The notes beneath the pieces are model-generated. The model was not told the origin of the DNA. It saw only the letters and a program-made list of their open reading frames with translations, and ran no database searches. Below, piece by piece: positions 55,494-64,000 of a stretch of DNA of 64,000 nt. The DNA comes from Vibrio amylolyticus (GTDB taxonomy: Bacteria; Pseudomonadota; Gammaproteobacteria; Enterobacterales; Vibrionaceae), in NCBI RefSeq assembly GCF_023145695.1, contig NZ_JAJHVV010000005.1:1-64000 (forward strand), written 5' to 3'. The translations under genes were made by a program, and so were the position numbers. How positions within the stretch are numbered: the stretch's first letter is position 1; every line of letters begins with the position of its first letter.

Positions 55494-56543
55494 CTAACGT
55501 TTAGTCTGTTTCTTCCTATTTTTGTTTAGGTACATATTCTTATCGGCGAGTTGAACTAAAGACTTCGGCTCTAAAGGCAATGAAGGGGTTGACGAGGCGA
55601 CTCCAGTACTGCATGTGTTTCCGTTATAGCTTTCGCTGTATTCTTTCTCAATTCTATACGCTAATTGCTCGGCATTGTCCTGTGAACAGTCAGGTAAAAT
55701 GATACAAAATTCATCGCCACCACATCGACAGGGTATATCCGTTTCTCGGACCATGCTTTGGATCAAAGAACTAAAATTGATGAGTAGTTGGTCTCCTTTT
55801 CCATGCCCTTGCTCATCGTTAATCAACTTAAAGTTATCAAGGTCAATGTAAATCAGAGACACATGGATATTTCGACGCGTTGCAAGCTTCACCTCTTTTT
55901 GTAGCGTTTCTTCCATCATTTTTTTGTTATAAATGTTGGTGAGCCCATCGACTCGAATCTGCTCTTCCAAGTATTGAGTTCGCTTAGCGACTTGAATACT
56001 CACATCTTCAGAGTAATGTGTACGTAAATCATCTATAAGACCATTAATGTAGGTGTCGAGTACCAGTGTTGAATCAAAGTAGAAAAGTCTATCGAGAATG
56101 ATGAGGTCATCATCAATACAAGCGGAGTAATTAGTGTGGGATCGTAGCATCGAGAAGATGATATTCTTCAATTGGCCCATGGCGGTGATGTATAACTTAG
56201 GCTCAACACCAATTTGCTTGTGCACTATGCCTATCTTGAGTCGTCGATTTGCATAGCTGAGGCCGTAATCGCCTTGAAAAAGTTCTTTTATATAATTGAT
56301 TTGGAAGGCTTTGACGTGCTCTAGGATCTCTTCGTTGCTCAGGATTTTGACGACGTCATCACATTGCAATTGTTGCTCGTAAAATAAGTCTACAATTTTG
56401 CTGATATTCTCTTGAATGAATTCATCGTACTTTGTTAATTGCGAGAGTTTTTCACAATTGAGGTCAAGCATGGAAAATCGTATATCTATTTCTTTTTGTG
56501 AAATGACCAATTCTGCATCGTTATAACTATGTTTAATATCCAT
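55494..56543 (-). CDS. Globin-coupled diguanylate cyclase
   Basis: A 349-residue cytoplasmic protein. Residues about 20-170 form a globin sensor with the proximal heme histidine His108 in RRLKIGIVHKQIGVEPKLYI. A GGDEF domain follows from about 195, with GGDEF at 275-279 and the product-inhibition motif RETD at 266-269, five residues before it. It should make c-di-GMP in response to O2 or another gas bound at heme, as DosC and other globin-coupled cyclases do. It is probably monocistronic. Confidence 0.92.
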   Translation of the reverse strand: MDIKHSYNDAELVISQKEIDIRFSMLDLNCEKLSQLTKYDEFIQENISKIVDLFYEQQLQCDDVVKILSNEEILEHVKAFQINYIKELFQGDYGLSYANRRLKIGIVHKQIGVEPKLYITAMGQLKNIIFSMLRSHTNYSACIDDDLIILDRLFYFDSTLVLDTYINGLIDDLRTHYSEDVSIQVAKRTQYLEEQIRVDGLTNIYNKKMMEETLQKEVKLATRRNIHVSLIYIDLDNFKLINDEQGHGKGDQLLINFSSLIQSMVRETDIPCRCGGDEFCIILPDCSQDNAEQLAYRIEKEYSESYNGNTCSTGVASSTPSLPLEPKSLVQLADKNMYLNKNRKKQTKR

Positions 56544-56702
56544 CTTTCATGTGATCCATAGTAAGGGATAGACGATAATGACCATCGTTTGAGTGACAAG
56601 GTTTAATTATAGAATCGCGGCTGCCATAGAGAAAGTATTACAATGAGATTTTCCCTATGGCAGCCGTTAAGAAGTGGCATCTTATTGGATGCTTTGACAA
56701 TA

Positions 56703-57866
56703 CTAAGAAGCCGATCGTTCAAGGTGTGCAACGAACGCTTTAATAAAGCGTGCAGCTTCCCCTCCCGTGCAGGCTCTATGGTCAAAAGTCATCGAGATTG
56801 GCATTGATTTGACTGAGACGGCTTTATTCTTATCAAGAATAACTTTGTCTATAATGCGACCAGCCCCAACGATAGCAACTTGTGGGGGAGACACTACGGG
56901 CGTCGCGTAGATACCAGCGATAGCGCCAAAGTTAGAAAGAGTGATTGTCCCGTGCTGAAGCTGCTCTCGACCTATCTTACGCTCTCTAATGCCTTTAACT
57001 GTTGTATCTAACCACTGACGTATTCCTTTGGGGTTATAGTCGTCCGCGTGTCGAAGAACAGGGACATATAAACCATGGCTACTGTCGACGGCGATGCCTA
57101 TATTCACCGTACTATGAAGACAACGAGTCATTGTTTCAGCGTCGAACCAGGCATTGAGCGCTGGTTCTTTTTGACAAGCGTAAATGACAGCTTGAATGAG
57201 TCGTATGGAGATATCTTCCTTAGCACTCCACTGTGCTAGTACCGCTTCTTCAGTGATGGTGACATTGGCGACACTTTGATGAGACTCCGCCATGGTATTC
57301 ACCATGGTACGTCTGGCACCTTTGAGAACTTCGGTGCCTGGTAGTTGTTTGTCACATTCATTATATATATCGGCATCGACAATAACGCCGTTATGGCCTG
57401 TACCGGATATCTTTTCTAGATCGACACCAAGTCTTTGTGCTAGCAGTCTTGCTGAAGGCATCGCAGTAATGGTCTTTTGTGACTTATCGATGTGCTCACC
57501 ACCAATCCAGAAATCATCGACATCCACTTGATGGTTTTGGTGTGAGACGTTACCAACAACCGTCGCTGCATCTTTATTGGCAACCGACTTTTTCTTGTCT
57601 TCAACTTTACTCGAAGCATTAACGCCCACTTCTTCAATTTCGACCAAAAGGCTGCCGATATTGATGACATCACCTTCATCGCCATGACGGCTGACAATTT
57701 TACCACTGTACGGGGCGGGAACCTCAACGACAGCTTTTGCTGTTTCAACGGTCAGGATGACCTGATCAAGTTCTACTTTGTCTCCGACACTAACATGCCA
57801 TTGAACAATCTCTGACTCGGCGAGGCCTTCACCAAGATCTGGTAATGTAAATGATTTCATTTCCAC
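56703..57866 (-). CDS. bkdB: Branched-chain keto acid dehydrogenase E2 (dihydrolipoyl acyltransferase)
   Basis: A 387-residue E2 with one lipoyl domain (lipoylated Lys44 in VETAKAVVEV), a peripheral-subunit-binding domain (MPSARLLAQRLGVDLEKISGTGHNG) and the catalytic acyltransferase domain. The usual HxxxDG active site reads DHRACTGG here, so the Asp is Thr; this appears, from memory, in some gamma-proteobacterial relatives. It forms the core of the complex. It overlaps bkdA2 by 10 bases. Confidence 0.93.
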   Translation of the reverse strand: MEMKSFTLPDLGEGLAESEIVQWHVSVGDKVELDQVILTVETAKAVVEVPAPYSGKIVSRHGDEGDVINIGSLLVEIEEVGVNASSKVEDKKKSVANKDAATVVGNVSHQNHQVDVDDFWIGGEHIDKSQKTITAMPSARLLAQRLGVDLEKISGTGHNGVIVDADIYNECDKQLPGTEVLKGARRTMVNTMAESHQSVANVTITEEAVLAQWSAKEDISIRLIQAVIYACQKEPALNAWFDAETMTRCLHSTVNIGIAVDSSHGLYVPVLRHADDYNPKGIRQWLDTTVKGIRERKIGREQLQHGTITLSNFGAIAGIYATPVVSPPQVAIVGAGRIIDKVILDKNKAVSVKSMPISMTFDHRACTGGEAARFIKAFVAHLERSAS

Positions 57867-58840
57867 CCCTCCACTAACTCTTTCGCGGCGATTACAATGT
57901 CTTCCTCTTTAATCAGGAAGTAATCTTCGTTTCGGTAATATGGCATAATCGTGTCTAAACCTGTTACGCGCTTAGGTGGTGCCTTTAGCAAACACATCGC
58001 ATCTTCAGCGGCGCGAGCGATAATTTCTCCACCAACACCACCGCTTTTACTTGCTTCATGGACAACGAGAAGTCGGCCAGTTTTCTCCAAGGAACGAAGT
58101 ATTGTCGCCATATCAATCGGCTTAATACTGGCTAAATCGATAACTTCAACCTCAATACCTTGTTTTGATAGAGTCTGTGCGGCTTGAAGGGATTCCACGA
58201 CACAGGCTCCCCAAGTGACCATGGTGAGATCTCGCCCCTTGCGAAGTGTGAAACAGGTATCGAGTGGTAGTGCTTTGCCATCGTCAATAACATCGGAACG
58301 AACGGTACGGTAAATTCGCTTAGGTTCGAAAAACATAATGGGGTCATTGCTGCGAATTGATGCTAATAGTAGTCCGTATGCTCGTTGTGGCGAGGAGGGG
58401 ATGACAACACGAAAGCCAGGGATATGAGCAAATAACGCTTCGACACTTTCAGAGTGATGCTCTGGAGCATGGATGCCGCCACCGAATGGTGCTCTGAATA
58501 CGGCAGGACAGGTCAAGCGTCCCCGTGTTCTATTTCTCATACGTGCAGCGTGACACATTAGGTGTTCCATTGCCGGGAAAACAAAGCCTTGGAATTGAAA
58601 CTCAGCAACCGGCCTTAATCCTTGAGAGGCCATGCCAACGGTGACACCTGCAATTAAGGCTTCAGCTAAAGGAGAGTCGATAACCCGCTTTAGTCCATAC
58701 TTCTCTTTTAAGCCAACAGTGGCTCTAAAGACGCCGCCATTATCACCTACATCTTCACCTAACACGACCACATGTTCATCGTGTTCCATTTCGTGGTGCA
58801 GCGCGAGGTTGACAGCTTCAAGTAAAGTCATCTCAGCCAT
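57857..58840 (-). CDS. bkdA2: Branched-chain keto acid dehydrogenase E1 beta
   Basis: A 327-residue transketolase-like beta subunit (LGEDVGDNGGVFRATVGLKEKYG, RAPFGGGIHAPEHHSESVEA, VTWGACV). With E1 alpha it decarboxylates the keto acids of valine, leucine and isoleucine. It overlaps both neighbours by a few bases, so the operon is tightly coupled. Confidence 0.94.
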   Translation of the reverse strand: MAEMTLLEAVNLALHHEMEHDEHVVVLGEDVGDNGGVFRATVGLKEKYGLKRVIDSPLAEALIAGVTVGMASQGLRPVAEFQFQGFVFPAMEHLMCHAARMRNRTRGRLTCPAVFRAPFGGGIHAPEHHSESVEALFAHIPGFRVVIPSSPQRAYGLLLASIRSNDPIMFFEPKRIYRTVRSDVIDDGKALPLDTCFTLRKGRDLTMVTWGACVVESLQAAQTLSKQGIEVEVIDLASIKPIDMATILRSLEKTGRLLVVHEASKSGGVGGEIIARAAEDAMCLLKAPPKRVTGLDTIMPYYRNEDYFLIKEEDIVIAAKELVEGWK

Positions 58841-59930
58841 GGTGACCTCCTTGCATACGCATCGCCTTGTTGATCAGTTCATCTCTTTGTTGATTAAGTT
58901 CGGGTGTGAGAGATTCGTAGAGGTAATCAAAAGCACTTTCTGGTGCCTGAGTGGACAAATTGAGGTAGTGCGCAACGACCTCCTCAATGGTTTGTTTGCA
59001 ACGCTCTAACCATTCTTCTTCTTTACGTTCAGACCATAGATGTTGATTGACGAGGTATGTTTTTAGCCGAGCAATAGGTTCAAATTCCCAGGCTTTTTGA
59101 AGTTCATCGTCACAACGGTATCGACTCGCATCGTCTGCGGTGGTGTGATCACTTAAACGGTAGCTGATGGCTTCAATTAGGGTCGCGCCTTTGCCTTTTC
59201 TAGCGGCGTCTAACGCATTCATAGTGGCATCATAAACCGCAATAATATCGTTACCATCAACGGTCACGCCAGGGATTCCAGCTCCCTTCGCTTTCTCTGA
59301 AAGAAAGTCAGCAGCACATTGAAGCCGACGGGGCACAGAGATAGCCCATTGATTATTGTTAACCACAAAGACCAAGGGTAAATTCCAGGCGCCTGCACAA
59401 TTGATCGACTCAAGGAAATCGCCTTTGGAAGTGGCACCATCTCCGCAGGTCACTAATGCGGCATTATGGTCACCTTCAATTTTTAATGCAGAGGCGACAC
59501 CAACAGCATGAGTACATTGGGTTGCGATGGGTACACAAAAAGGTAAGTCACGACAAGGTCTATTAGAGCCACTAACGGGAGAGAAATCACTACCACGTTC
59601 GTCTCCCCCCCAATACTGAAGGTTTTTTTCCATAGGGATACCACGCGCCCACATAGCGGGTAGATCTCGATAATAGGGGACAAAGACATCTTCAGGTTTT
59701 AATGCTCGGCCAATCGCTATGCCAATCGCTTCTGCGCCGAGATGTGAAGGATAGGTCCCCAGTTTTCCTGTTCGTTGTAGTGCGACGGCCTTGTTGTCAT
59801 AAGTTCGAGTCAGCACCATGTCGCAATAGAAACGAGTAAGCAAGGCATCATCAGCCCAGTGAGGAAGAGGGGTAACGAGTTGTCCATTGTGGTCGATAAA
59901 ACGATGCATGGGTAACGATTGAACGTTCAT
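58833..59930 (-). CDS. bkdA1: Branched-chain keto acid dehydrogenase E1 alpha
   Basis: A 365-residue thiamine diphosphate subunit with the binding motif GDGATSKGDFLESINCAGAWNLPLVFVVNNNQ and the phosphorylation-loop-like YRLSDHTTADDASRYR. It is first in the bkd operon with AAGGAG before the start. No E3 (lipoamide dehydrogenase) gene follows bkdB, so the complex must borrow E3 from elsewhere. Confidence 0.94.
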   Translation of the reverse strand: MNVQSLPMHRFIDHNGQLVTPLPHWADDALLTRFYCDMVLTRTYDNKAVALQRTGKLGTYPSHLGAEAIGIAIGRALKPEDVFVPYYRDLPAMWARGIPMEKNLQYWGGDERGSDFSPVSGSNRPCRDLPFCVPIATQCTHAVGVASALKIEGDHNAALVTCGDGATSKGDFLESINCAGAWNLPLVFVVNNNQWAISVPRRLQCAADFLSEKAKGAGIPGVTVDGNDIIAVYDATMNALDAARKGKGATLIEAISYRLSDHTTADDASRYRCDDELQKAWEFEPIARLKTYLVNQHLWSERKEEEWLERCKQTIEEVVAHYLNLSTQAPESAFDYLYESLTPELNQQRDELINKAMRMQGGHHG

Positions 59931-60625
59931 CTCAAGCTCCTTATTTGTGCATGTCGAGAGCCGTCTAAATACTGTTATTCAATTTAGGCTGACATCAGCA
60001 AAAGGCTGTCCTGAATAAGTTGAGTAGCGCACCTTAATTCGCTATCTAGAGCAACCAATTTAGTGATAAATCTCGATATGACCAGATTTCTTAAGTGTAA
60101 CCAAATTGTTAAAATATGCATAAGTTAACAAAACGAAACCGAGTAAACTTAGGCTTACAGTTTATGAAACTAGGTAAAAACTCTAGGATAGATCGACCAG
60201 TGTGTTAACAAATGGCAACTTACACTGTATTTGACAAGATTAGCGTTTGATTGTGATGTTACGTGAAAACGAGGAATACTTAGTTAGCCCTAAAATGATG
60301 CAGTGACTAGCAATGCGTTTGCGATTTAATTGAAGATTGTTGCCATAAAACTAACCATGACTAACGCTGGTTATTGAGAGAGCCATATTTGAATTTAACG
60401 AATGAAGTGCGGTCGATTTGATTTCAACTTAAGACGAGTGGAGGAGAAGCAGGTGAAGTTTCATGAGTTTCATGACATTTATACCTTCGCTTGAACTCAG
60501 ATCTCTATGAATCGTAAAGAAGGTGTATAACCTACTACTATAATATCTCCCTTTTGTTATTAAGGTTGTTGGTGACTTTTGAGTCAAATTAAAATCTTTA
60601 GCAGAACGCAGTCAGTGGTAGTTAA
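59931..60625. other. Long spacer between the bkd operon and a diguanylate cyclase gene
   Basis: About 695 bases without an ordinary gene. The left end must hold the leftward bkd promoter; I find no LiuR-like site there. A TATAAT lies at 60539-60544, 82 bases before the cyclase gene, without a clear -35. GGAGGAG at 60440-60446 precedes a 13-codon GTG frame (60453-60494), a possible leader peptide only. I see no RNA gene or repeat. Confidence 0.4.
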
Positions 60626-61879
60626 ATGATGAAAAAGATACAAGTCCACGTTTTTACGTTACTTTTACTATCGTTATTATTAGTTCTAATCCAAAGTTCA
60701 TCTCAACGTACGATAAATATCTTAGATTACCCTGGTATCACTTTTTCAGATAGTGAGTTTCACCAAGGCTTGTCATCATCAACAATCCTATCGAGTGATG
60801 CTCAGCAGCTTATTTATGAATGTGATTTACGCAAAGCTTATCAATGGCCTTTTTGTGAATATGAGTTTAAAACAAATGAGCATGCCATCGGTTTTGATCT
60901 AAGTAGTATGAGTACACTGAATATTAAGATGAACGTTCTATTCAATGGGCGACCAACATCAGAAACACCGATTAGAATCTACTTGAAACACTATGAACCT
61001 GAGATTGTCGAAACATCAGGGCTGAAGACGAATCAAATTGAGTTTGATATGAGTGATTTCAAAGAGGGTATTGAACTTCCTCTTGGCTCTTTACAAGTCG
61101 CAGATTGGTGGCGTCGAGAAAATAACATCAGTGTCGAGTATGGGTATGCGGATATTAGTAACATCCATTACATTAGCATCGCCACGGCCTCTGAGGCGCC
61201 TGAAGGCGTGTATCGATTTACGGTAGAGACAATGGAGGTGAGTGGAAAATGGATATCTGATGAAACGTTTTACCGATTATTGTTAGCGTTCTGGTTACTG
61301 TCTGCTTCCCTTTATCTTGTGATTAGTTTTGTCTATGCAATTCGACAAAACCGAAGACTCAAAAATGAAAATGCCATGCTACGTGTTTCCAATCATGAAT
61401 ATATTGTAAAAGCGAGCTACGACAGTTTAACGGGTGCACTCAATCGTGGCGGGAGTGAGGTGGTCATTGATGACTTGATGAATTCGTGCGCTAGCCTTGT
61501 GATCATCTATCTCGATTTAGATCGATTCAAGTCAATCAATGACAGACATGGACACCAATGTGGTGACTCTGTGTTACAGCTTTTTAGTCGTTGTGTTCGC
61601 CATATTAAAGGAGAAGGGCAGCATTTCATTCGGTGGGGCGGGGAAGAGTTCTTATTGATTTGTGAAGATATACGGCTCGATGAAGGCATACAGGTCGCAA
61701 AAGGTATTCAGCAGAAAATGACGAATCAAAAATGGCCTTACAGTGAACAAATCACCTGTTCTATTGGCGTTGCGGAACTATTAAGTAACGAGAAAATTGA
61801 GCTTACAATTGAGAGAGCAGACAAAGCCTTGTACCAAGCGAAGCGGCTTGGTCGTAACCGGATTGAATTAGCTGTCTAG
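60626..61879 (+). CDS. Membrane diguanylate cyclase
   Basis: A 417-residue protein with an N-terminal helix (VHVFTLLLLSLLLVLIQS), a periplasmic beta-rich domain of about 190 residues, a second helix (LLLAFWLLSASLYLVISFVYAI), a short coiled coil and a GGDEF domain. The active site reads GGEEF (338-342), and DLDRFKSINDRHGHQCGD is intact, so it should make c-di-GMP. The RxxD inhibitory site is absent before it. The periplasmic domain resembles a carbohydrate-module-like fold, but its ligand is unknown. Confidence 0.9.
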   Translation: MMKKIQVHVFTLLLLSLLLVLIQSSSQRTINILDYPGITFSDSEFHQGLSSSTILSSDAQQLIYECDLRKAYQWPFCEYEFKTNEHAIGFDLSSMSTLNIKMNVLFNGRPTSETPIRIYLKHYEPEIVETSGLKTNQIEFDMSDFKEGIELPLGSLQVADWWRRENNISVEYGYADISNIHYISIATASEAPEGVYRFTVETMEVSGKWISDETFYRLLLAFWLLSASLYLVISFVYAIRQNRRLKNENAMLRVSNHEYIVKASYDSLTGALNRGGSEVVIDDLMNSCASLVIIYLDLDRFKSINDRHGHQCGDSVLQLFSRCVRHIKGEGQHFIRWGGEEFLLICEDIRLDEGIQVAKGIQQKMTNQKWPYSEQITCSIGVAELLSNEKIELTIERADKALYQAKRLGRNRIELAV

Positions 61880-61895
61880 ATAGCCCGTCTATAGG

Positions 61896-61948
61896 ACTCG
61901 CTTAAACGAGCGAGTTTGCAAACTCGTATATGGAATATTTGATATTCC
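61896..61948. other. Cluster of small palindromes after the cyclase gene
   Basis: ACTCGCT/AGCGAGT (61896-61915), the perfect 16-bp palindrome CGAGTTTGCAAACTCG (61911-61926) and GGAATAT-TTG-ATATTCC (61932-61948) lie side by side. The first two share bases, so they are mutually exclusive hairpins. They may act as a weak terminator or as operator sites for the next gene. Confidence 0.4.
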
Positions 61949-62052
61949 GACAAACGCTGTGTTCAAACATAAAATGCTTTAATCCTAGGTGCAGATTAAC
62001 GATCTCAATGAATATTATCGACCTAGCATAGAGTAACGAAAGAGCAATTGAA

Positions 62053-63345
62053 GTGTTCGGGGATATACATTTGAAAGAGTTTGATAGCATAATAGATAGT
62101 CCACAAGTATCGACTGCAAAAGGTGCCATGATAGGCTTAGCGCTAGGTGAAGCTCTTCGTACAGGGGCTTATTTGCCAGTCATTGAACGCCCATCTACAG
62201 ATGTTTCTAGTTCGCTTTACACTGAAAAGCGAGGTCTATGGAGAGATTTGTCTCTTGCTGTTGCATTGTCCGATAGCTTACTGGCTAATGGTAGGCTTGA
62301 TAGCAACGATCTAAAATGTCGGTACAGTAATTGGCGTAAAGAAAATGCCGCTATTTCAACCGTAGAACACTTTCAAATAGGAAATAACCTTAATCGATCG
62401 CTTAACCGCTATGAGTCTTGGAAGGAAGAGAGCTTACCAATATATCAAACCTTTCCTGATGAAGATGCGTGTTTGGCGCGTATCGCGCCTATTTGTGTGT
62501 TCTTTTCTCCTTATAAAGGCGAGAGTCTTGCGAATATAATGCAAACCATCAAAATCTCTTGTGAAGTGACTCATCAAAGCCATCAAGCGGTGATTGCCAG
62601 TCAAATGGTAGCGGGGTTGCTCTACCAACGACTCAGATTATCAACGCAAAGTAAGGCTGAATTTTTAGCTAGTCTCCATAGCCGAAATATTGTCCAGAAT
62701 ATTGAAGTACCTTGCACAATAGCAGAGGAGATCATTCGAGGTGATTATCAAAATAAACATCGTCATGAGCTAACCAGTGAAACGGCTTTAGGTTCGCTAG
62801 AGGCAGCATTATGGTGTTTTTATCATAGTGATAATTTTGCGAAAGGGGCTTTGCTTGCAGCCAATAGTGATAATGAGTTATCCAGCACGAGTACTATTTA
62901 TGGCCAGATTGCCGGCGCTTTTTATGGGGCTTCTGAACTTCCACAAGAGTGGTGCCGTGCAATGACGGATATCGTTGAGATTAACCGGCTTAGTGATTTA
63001 TTGATATGGACTCCTCCGTCTGCTCAACTCGTTGACATTGTCGCAAGATCAGAACGCTTTATATCCAAAGGGGAATCTCCGATCGTCCCTGAACTCTATT
63101 TTGATATCTACCGACATCAACTGCTCTCAAAATGCAGTGGGATTATAGAGAATAACGTACTGCTAGAAGGGGGCGTCGATGAATATGTGTGTAGAATCAA
63201 CGAATTTAGCTATACGCAAGCAATACAATTTATAGCAGCGGTTGTTCATCGTGATCTGCATAAGGCTGGTTTTCTCGAGTTTATGGATAAACGTGGTGTA
63301 CTGGCACACTGGCATCTACATATTTCGAAGTTTGTGAATACATAA
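62053..63345 (+). CDS. ADP-ribosylglycohydrolase-fold protein with degenerate metal site
   Basis: About 430 residues with the all-helical ARH/DraG fold: KGAMIGLALGEALRTG at 23-38 and WRDLSLAVALSDSLLANG at 63-80. Active ARH enzymes carry (T/S)DDT in the second segment and GGDTDT later, which bind two metal ions. Here these read RDLS (64-67) and LSSTST (276-281), so most metal-binding Asp residues are lost. It is probably a non-catalytic relative with a binding role. The start is uncertain: GTG at 62053, or TTG at 62071 preceded by GGGGAT. Confidence 0.72.
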   Translation: MFGDIHLKEFDSIIDSPQVSTAKGAMIGLALGEALRTGAYLPVIERPSTDVSSSLYTEKRGLWRDLSLAVALSDSLLANGRLDSNDLKCRYSNWRKENAAISTVEHFQIGNNLNRSLNRYESWKEESLPIYQTFPDEDACLARIAPICVFFSPYKGESLANIMQTIKISCEVTHQSHQAVIASQMVAGLLYQRLRLSTQSKAEFLASLHSRNIVQNIEVPCTIAEEIIRGDYQNKHRHELTSETALGSLEAALWCFYHSDNFAKGALLAANSDNELSSTSTIYGQIAGAFYGASELPQEWCRAMTDIVEINRLSDLLIWTPPSAQLVDIVARSERFISKGESPIVPELYFDIYRHQLLSKCSGIIENNVLLEGGVDEYVCRINEFSYTQAIQFIAAVVHRDLHKAGFLEFMDKRGVLAHWHLHISKFVNT

Positions 63346-63521
63346 CGTCCATTAATCTGAACCCTAATTCTAGAGCATTGCTCTATTTGGCACTGTTTTG
63401 TGTCCTATGAAATGTTTCGCATTTAAAAGATAGGTCTGGTTTATGTATCTGTTAGCTGAGTCTAAGTGACCAAATAATTCTTATGCTATGTTTATGGAAA
63501 ATAAACACATAGGAACGTGTA

Positions 63522-64000
63522 ATGGTATTTGATTGGGTGGAGTGGTTCGGATATTTAGCGTCGTTAGTGGTGCTGGTTTCTTTGACAATGACATCGATTG
63601 TCAAACTTCGAGTGATTAACTTTATTGGTTGTTTGCTGTTTGCAGCATTTGCCTATTTTATAGATTCTTACCCTACAATGCTTATGAATTTAGGTATTGC
63701 CTGTATTAATGTTTACTATCTTTATCAGCTCGCTGGGTCAAAAGATCAATTCAAACTTGTTTCTGCAACGATCGATTCTGAATATTTTGATCACTTTGTC
63801 TCTACCAATATTAAAGATATTGAAAGGCAAACGACAGCGAGTGATCTTCGAGCTCAAAATACCGCCTTCTATATGCTCAGAAACAACGCCATTGCAGGCC
63901 TTCTTGTTGGTAACAAGCAGGACGATGGTATTTTTACTGTGTCTCTCGACTACGTGACTCCCGAATATCGAGATTTAAAACTCGCGCACTACTTCTATGA
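63522..64000 (+). CDS. YgjV-like membrane protein with C-terminal GNAT-like region (partial)
   Basis: The frame starts at ATG 63522 with AGGAAC upstream and runs off the window. Residues 1-70 have three membrane helices (GYLASLVVLVSLTMTSIV, VINFIGCLLFAAFAYFI, MNLGIACINVYYLYQLAG) as in YgjV proteins. From about residue 75 a soluble part follows, with FTVSLDYVTPEYRDLKLAHYF resembling the acetyl-CoA region of GNAT domains. The function is unknown. Confidence 0.7.
   Translation, partial: MVFDWVEWFGYLASLVVLVSLTMTSIVKLRVINFIGCLLFAAFAYFIDSYPTMLMNLGIACINVYYLYQLAGSKDQFKLVSATIDSEYFDHFVSTNIKDIERQTTASDLRAQNTAFYMLRNNAIAGLLVGNKQDDGIFTVSLDYVTPEYRDLKLAHYFY

Noticed and set aside
61911..61948. Palindromes considered as a REP or attachment site
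   Set aside because: No second copy and no integrase or target duplication are visible, so I list them only as a palindrome cluster.
1..64000. Mobile island, prophage or CRISPR array
   Set aside because: No integrase, transposase, phage structural gene, cas gene or spaced repeat array was seen; the only repeats are two short tandem arrays.

Overview
The window reads as part of a Vibrio (Vibrionaceae) genome, probably the second chromosome. This rests on gene content and protein style: a chromosomal Qnr pentapeptide protein, a SEC-C protein of the PBPRA1643 type, a DUF3319-like protein, Rof, YajD, an ACR3/ArsR pair, a marine-type GH94 phosphorylase and a full set of branched-chain amino acid degradation genes. 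The chromosome assignment is inference. I see no rRNA, tRNA, CRISPR array, transposase or phage gene.

Region 1 (1-9250) holds stress and accessory genes: an SRAP DNA-protein crosslink protein, a SEC-C protein, the ECF sigma factor SigZ, a glutathione S-transferase fused to a cysteine-rich tail, an isolated TPP-riboswitch-like RNA, Qnr, arsR-acr3 with twin operators, an ankyrin protein, a DUF3319-like protein, a chemotaxis receptor whose 3' end lies in a 17-bp tandem repeat, and a cold-shock gene.

Region 2 (9306-20876) is a beta-glucoside locus: an AraC regulator, a cytoplasmic GH3 enzyme, a four-gene sugar ABC importer, a LacI regulator and a GH94 phosphorylase. The GH94 enzyme carries all three acceptor-site residues (Gln190, Arg609, Lys613) reported for cellobionic acid phosphorylase, at identical numbering. 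The locus therefore looks built to use oxidised cellulose fragments.

Region 3 (21084-34908) holds an MscS channel, an apparent AraC/GNAT chimera, a universal stress protein, a copper-tolerance thiol-redox cluster (scs genes), and a sugar-acid operon (IclR, TRAP transporter, enolase-superfamily cycloisomerase/dehydratase, DgoK, DgoA).

Region 4 (35127-59930) is branched-chain amino acid catabolism. The leucine operon liuR-A-B-C-E runs left and the valine/isoleucine operon (thiolase, mmsA, acyl-CoA dehydrogenase, two crotonase-fold enzymes, mmsB, SDR) runs right. They diverge from a promoter with two 16-bp inverted arms that are probably LiuR operators. A related site lies between ETF-QO and etfBA, and the branched-chain keto acid dehydrogenase genes bkdA1-A2-B follow. 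Two expected pieces are absent: the biotin-carrying methylcrotonyl-CoA carboxylase subunit (liuD) and an E3 gene. Inserted among these genes are Rof, a ChrR-like cupin, YajD, a naturally circularly permuted GH16 lichenase lipoprotein and a globin-coupled diguanylate cyclase.

Region 5 (59931-64000) has a long gene-poor spacer, a membrane diguanylate cyclase, an ADP-ribosylglycohydrolase-fold protein that has lost its metal-binding aspartates, and the start of a YgjV-like membrane protein cut by the window end.
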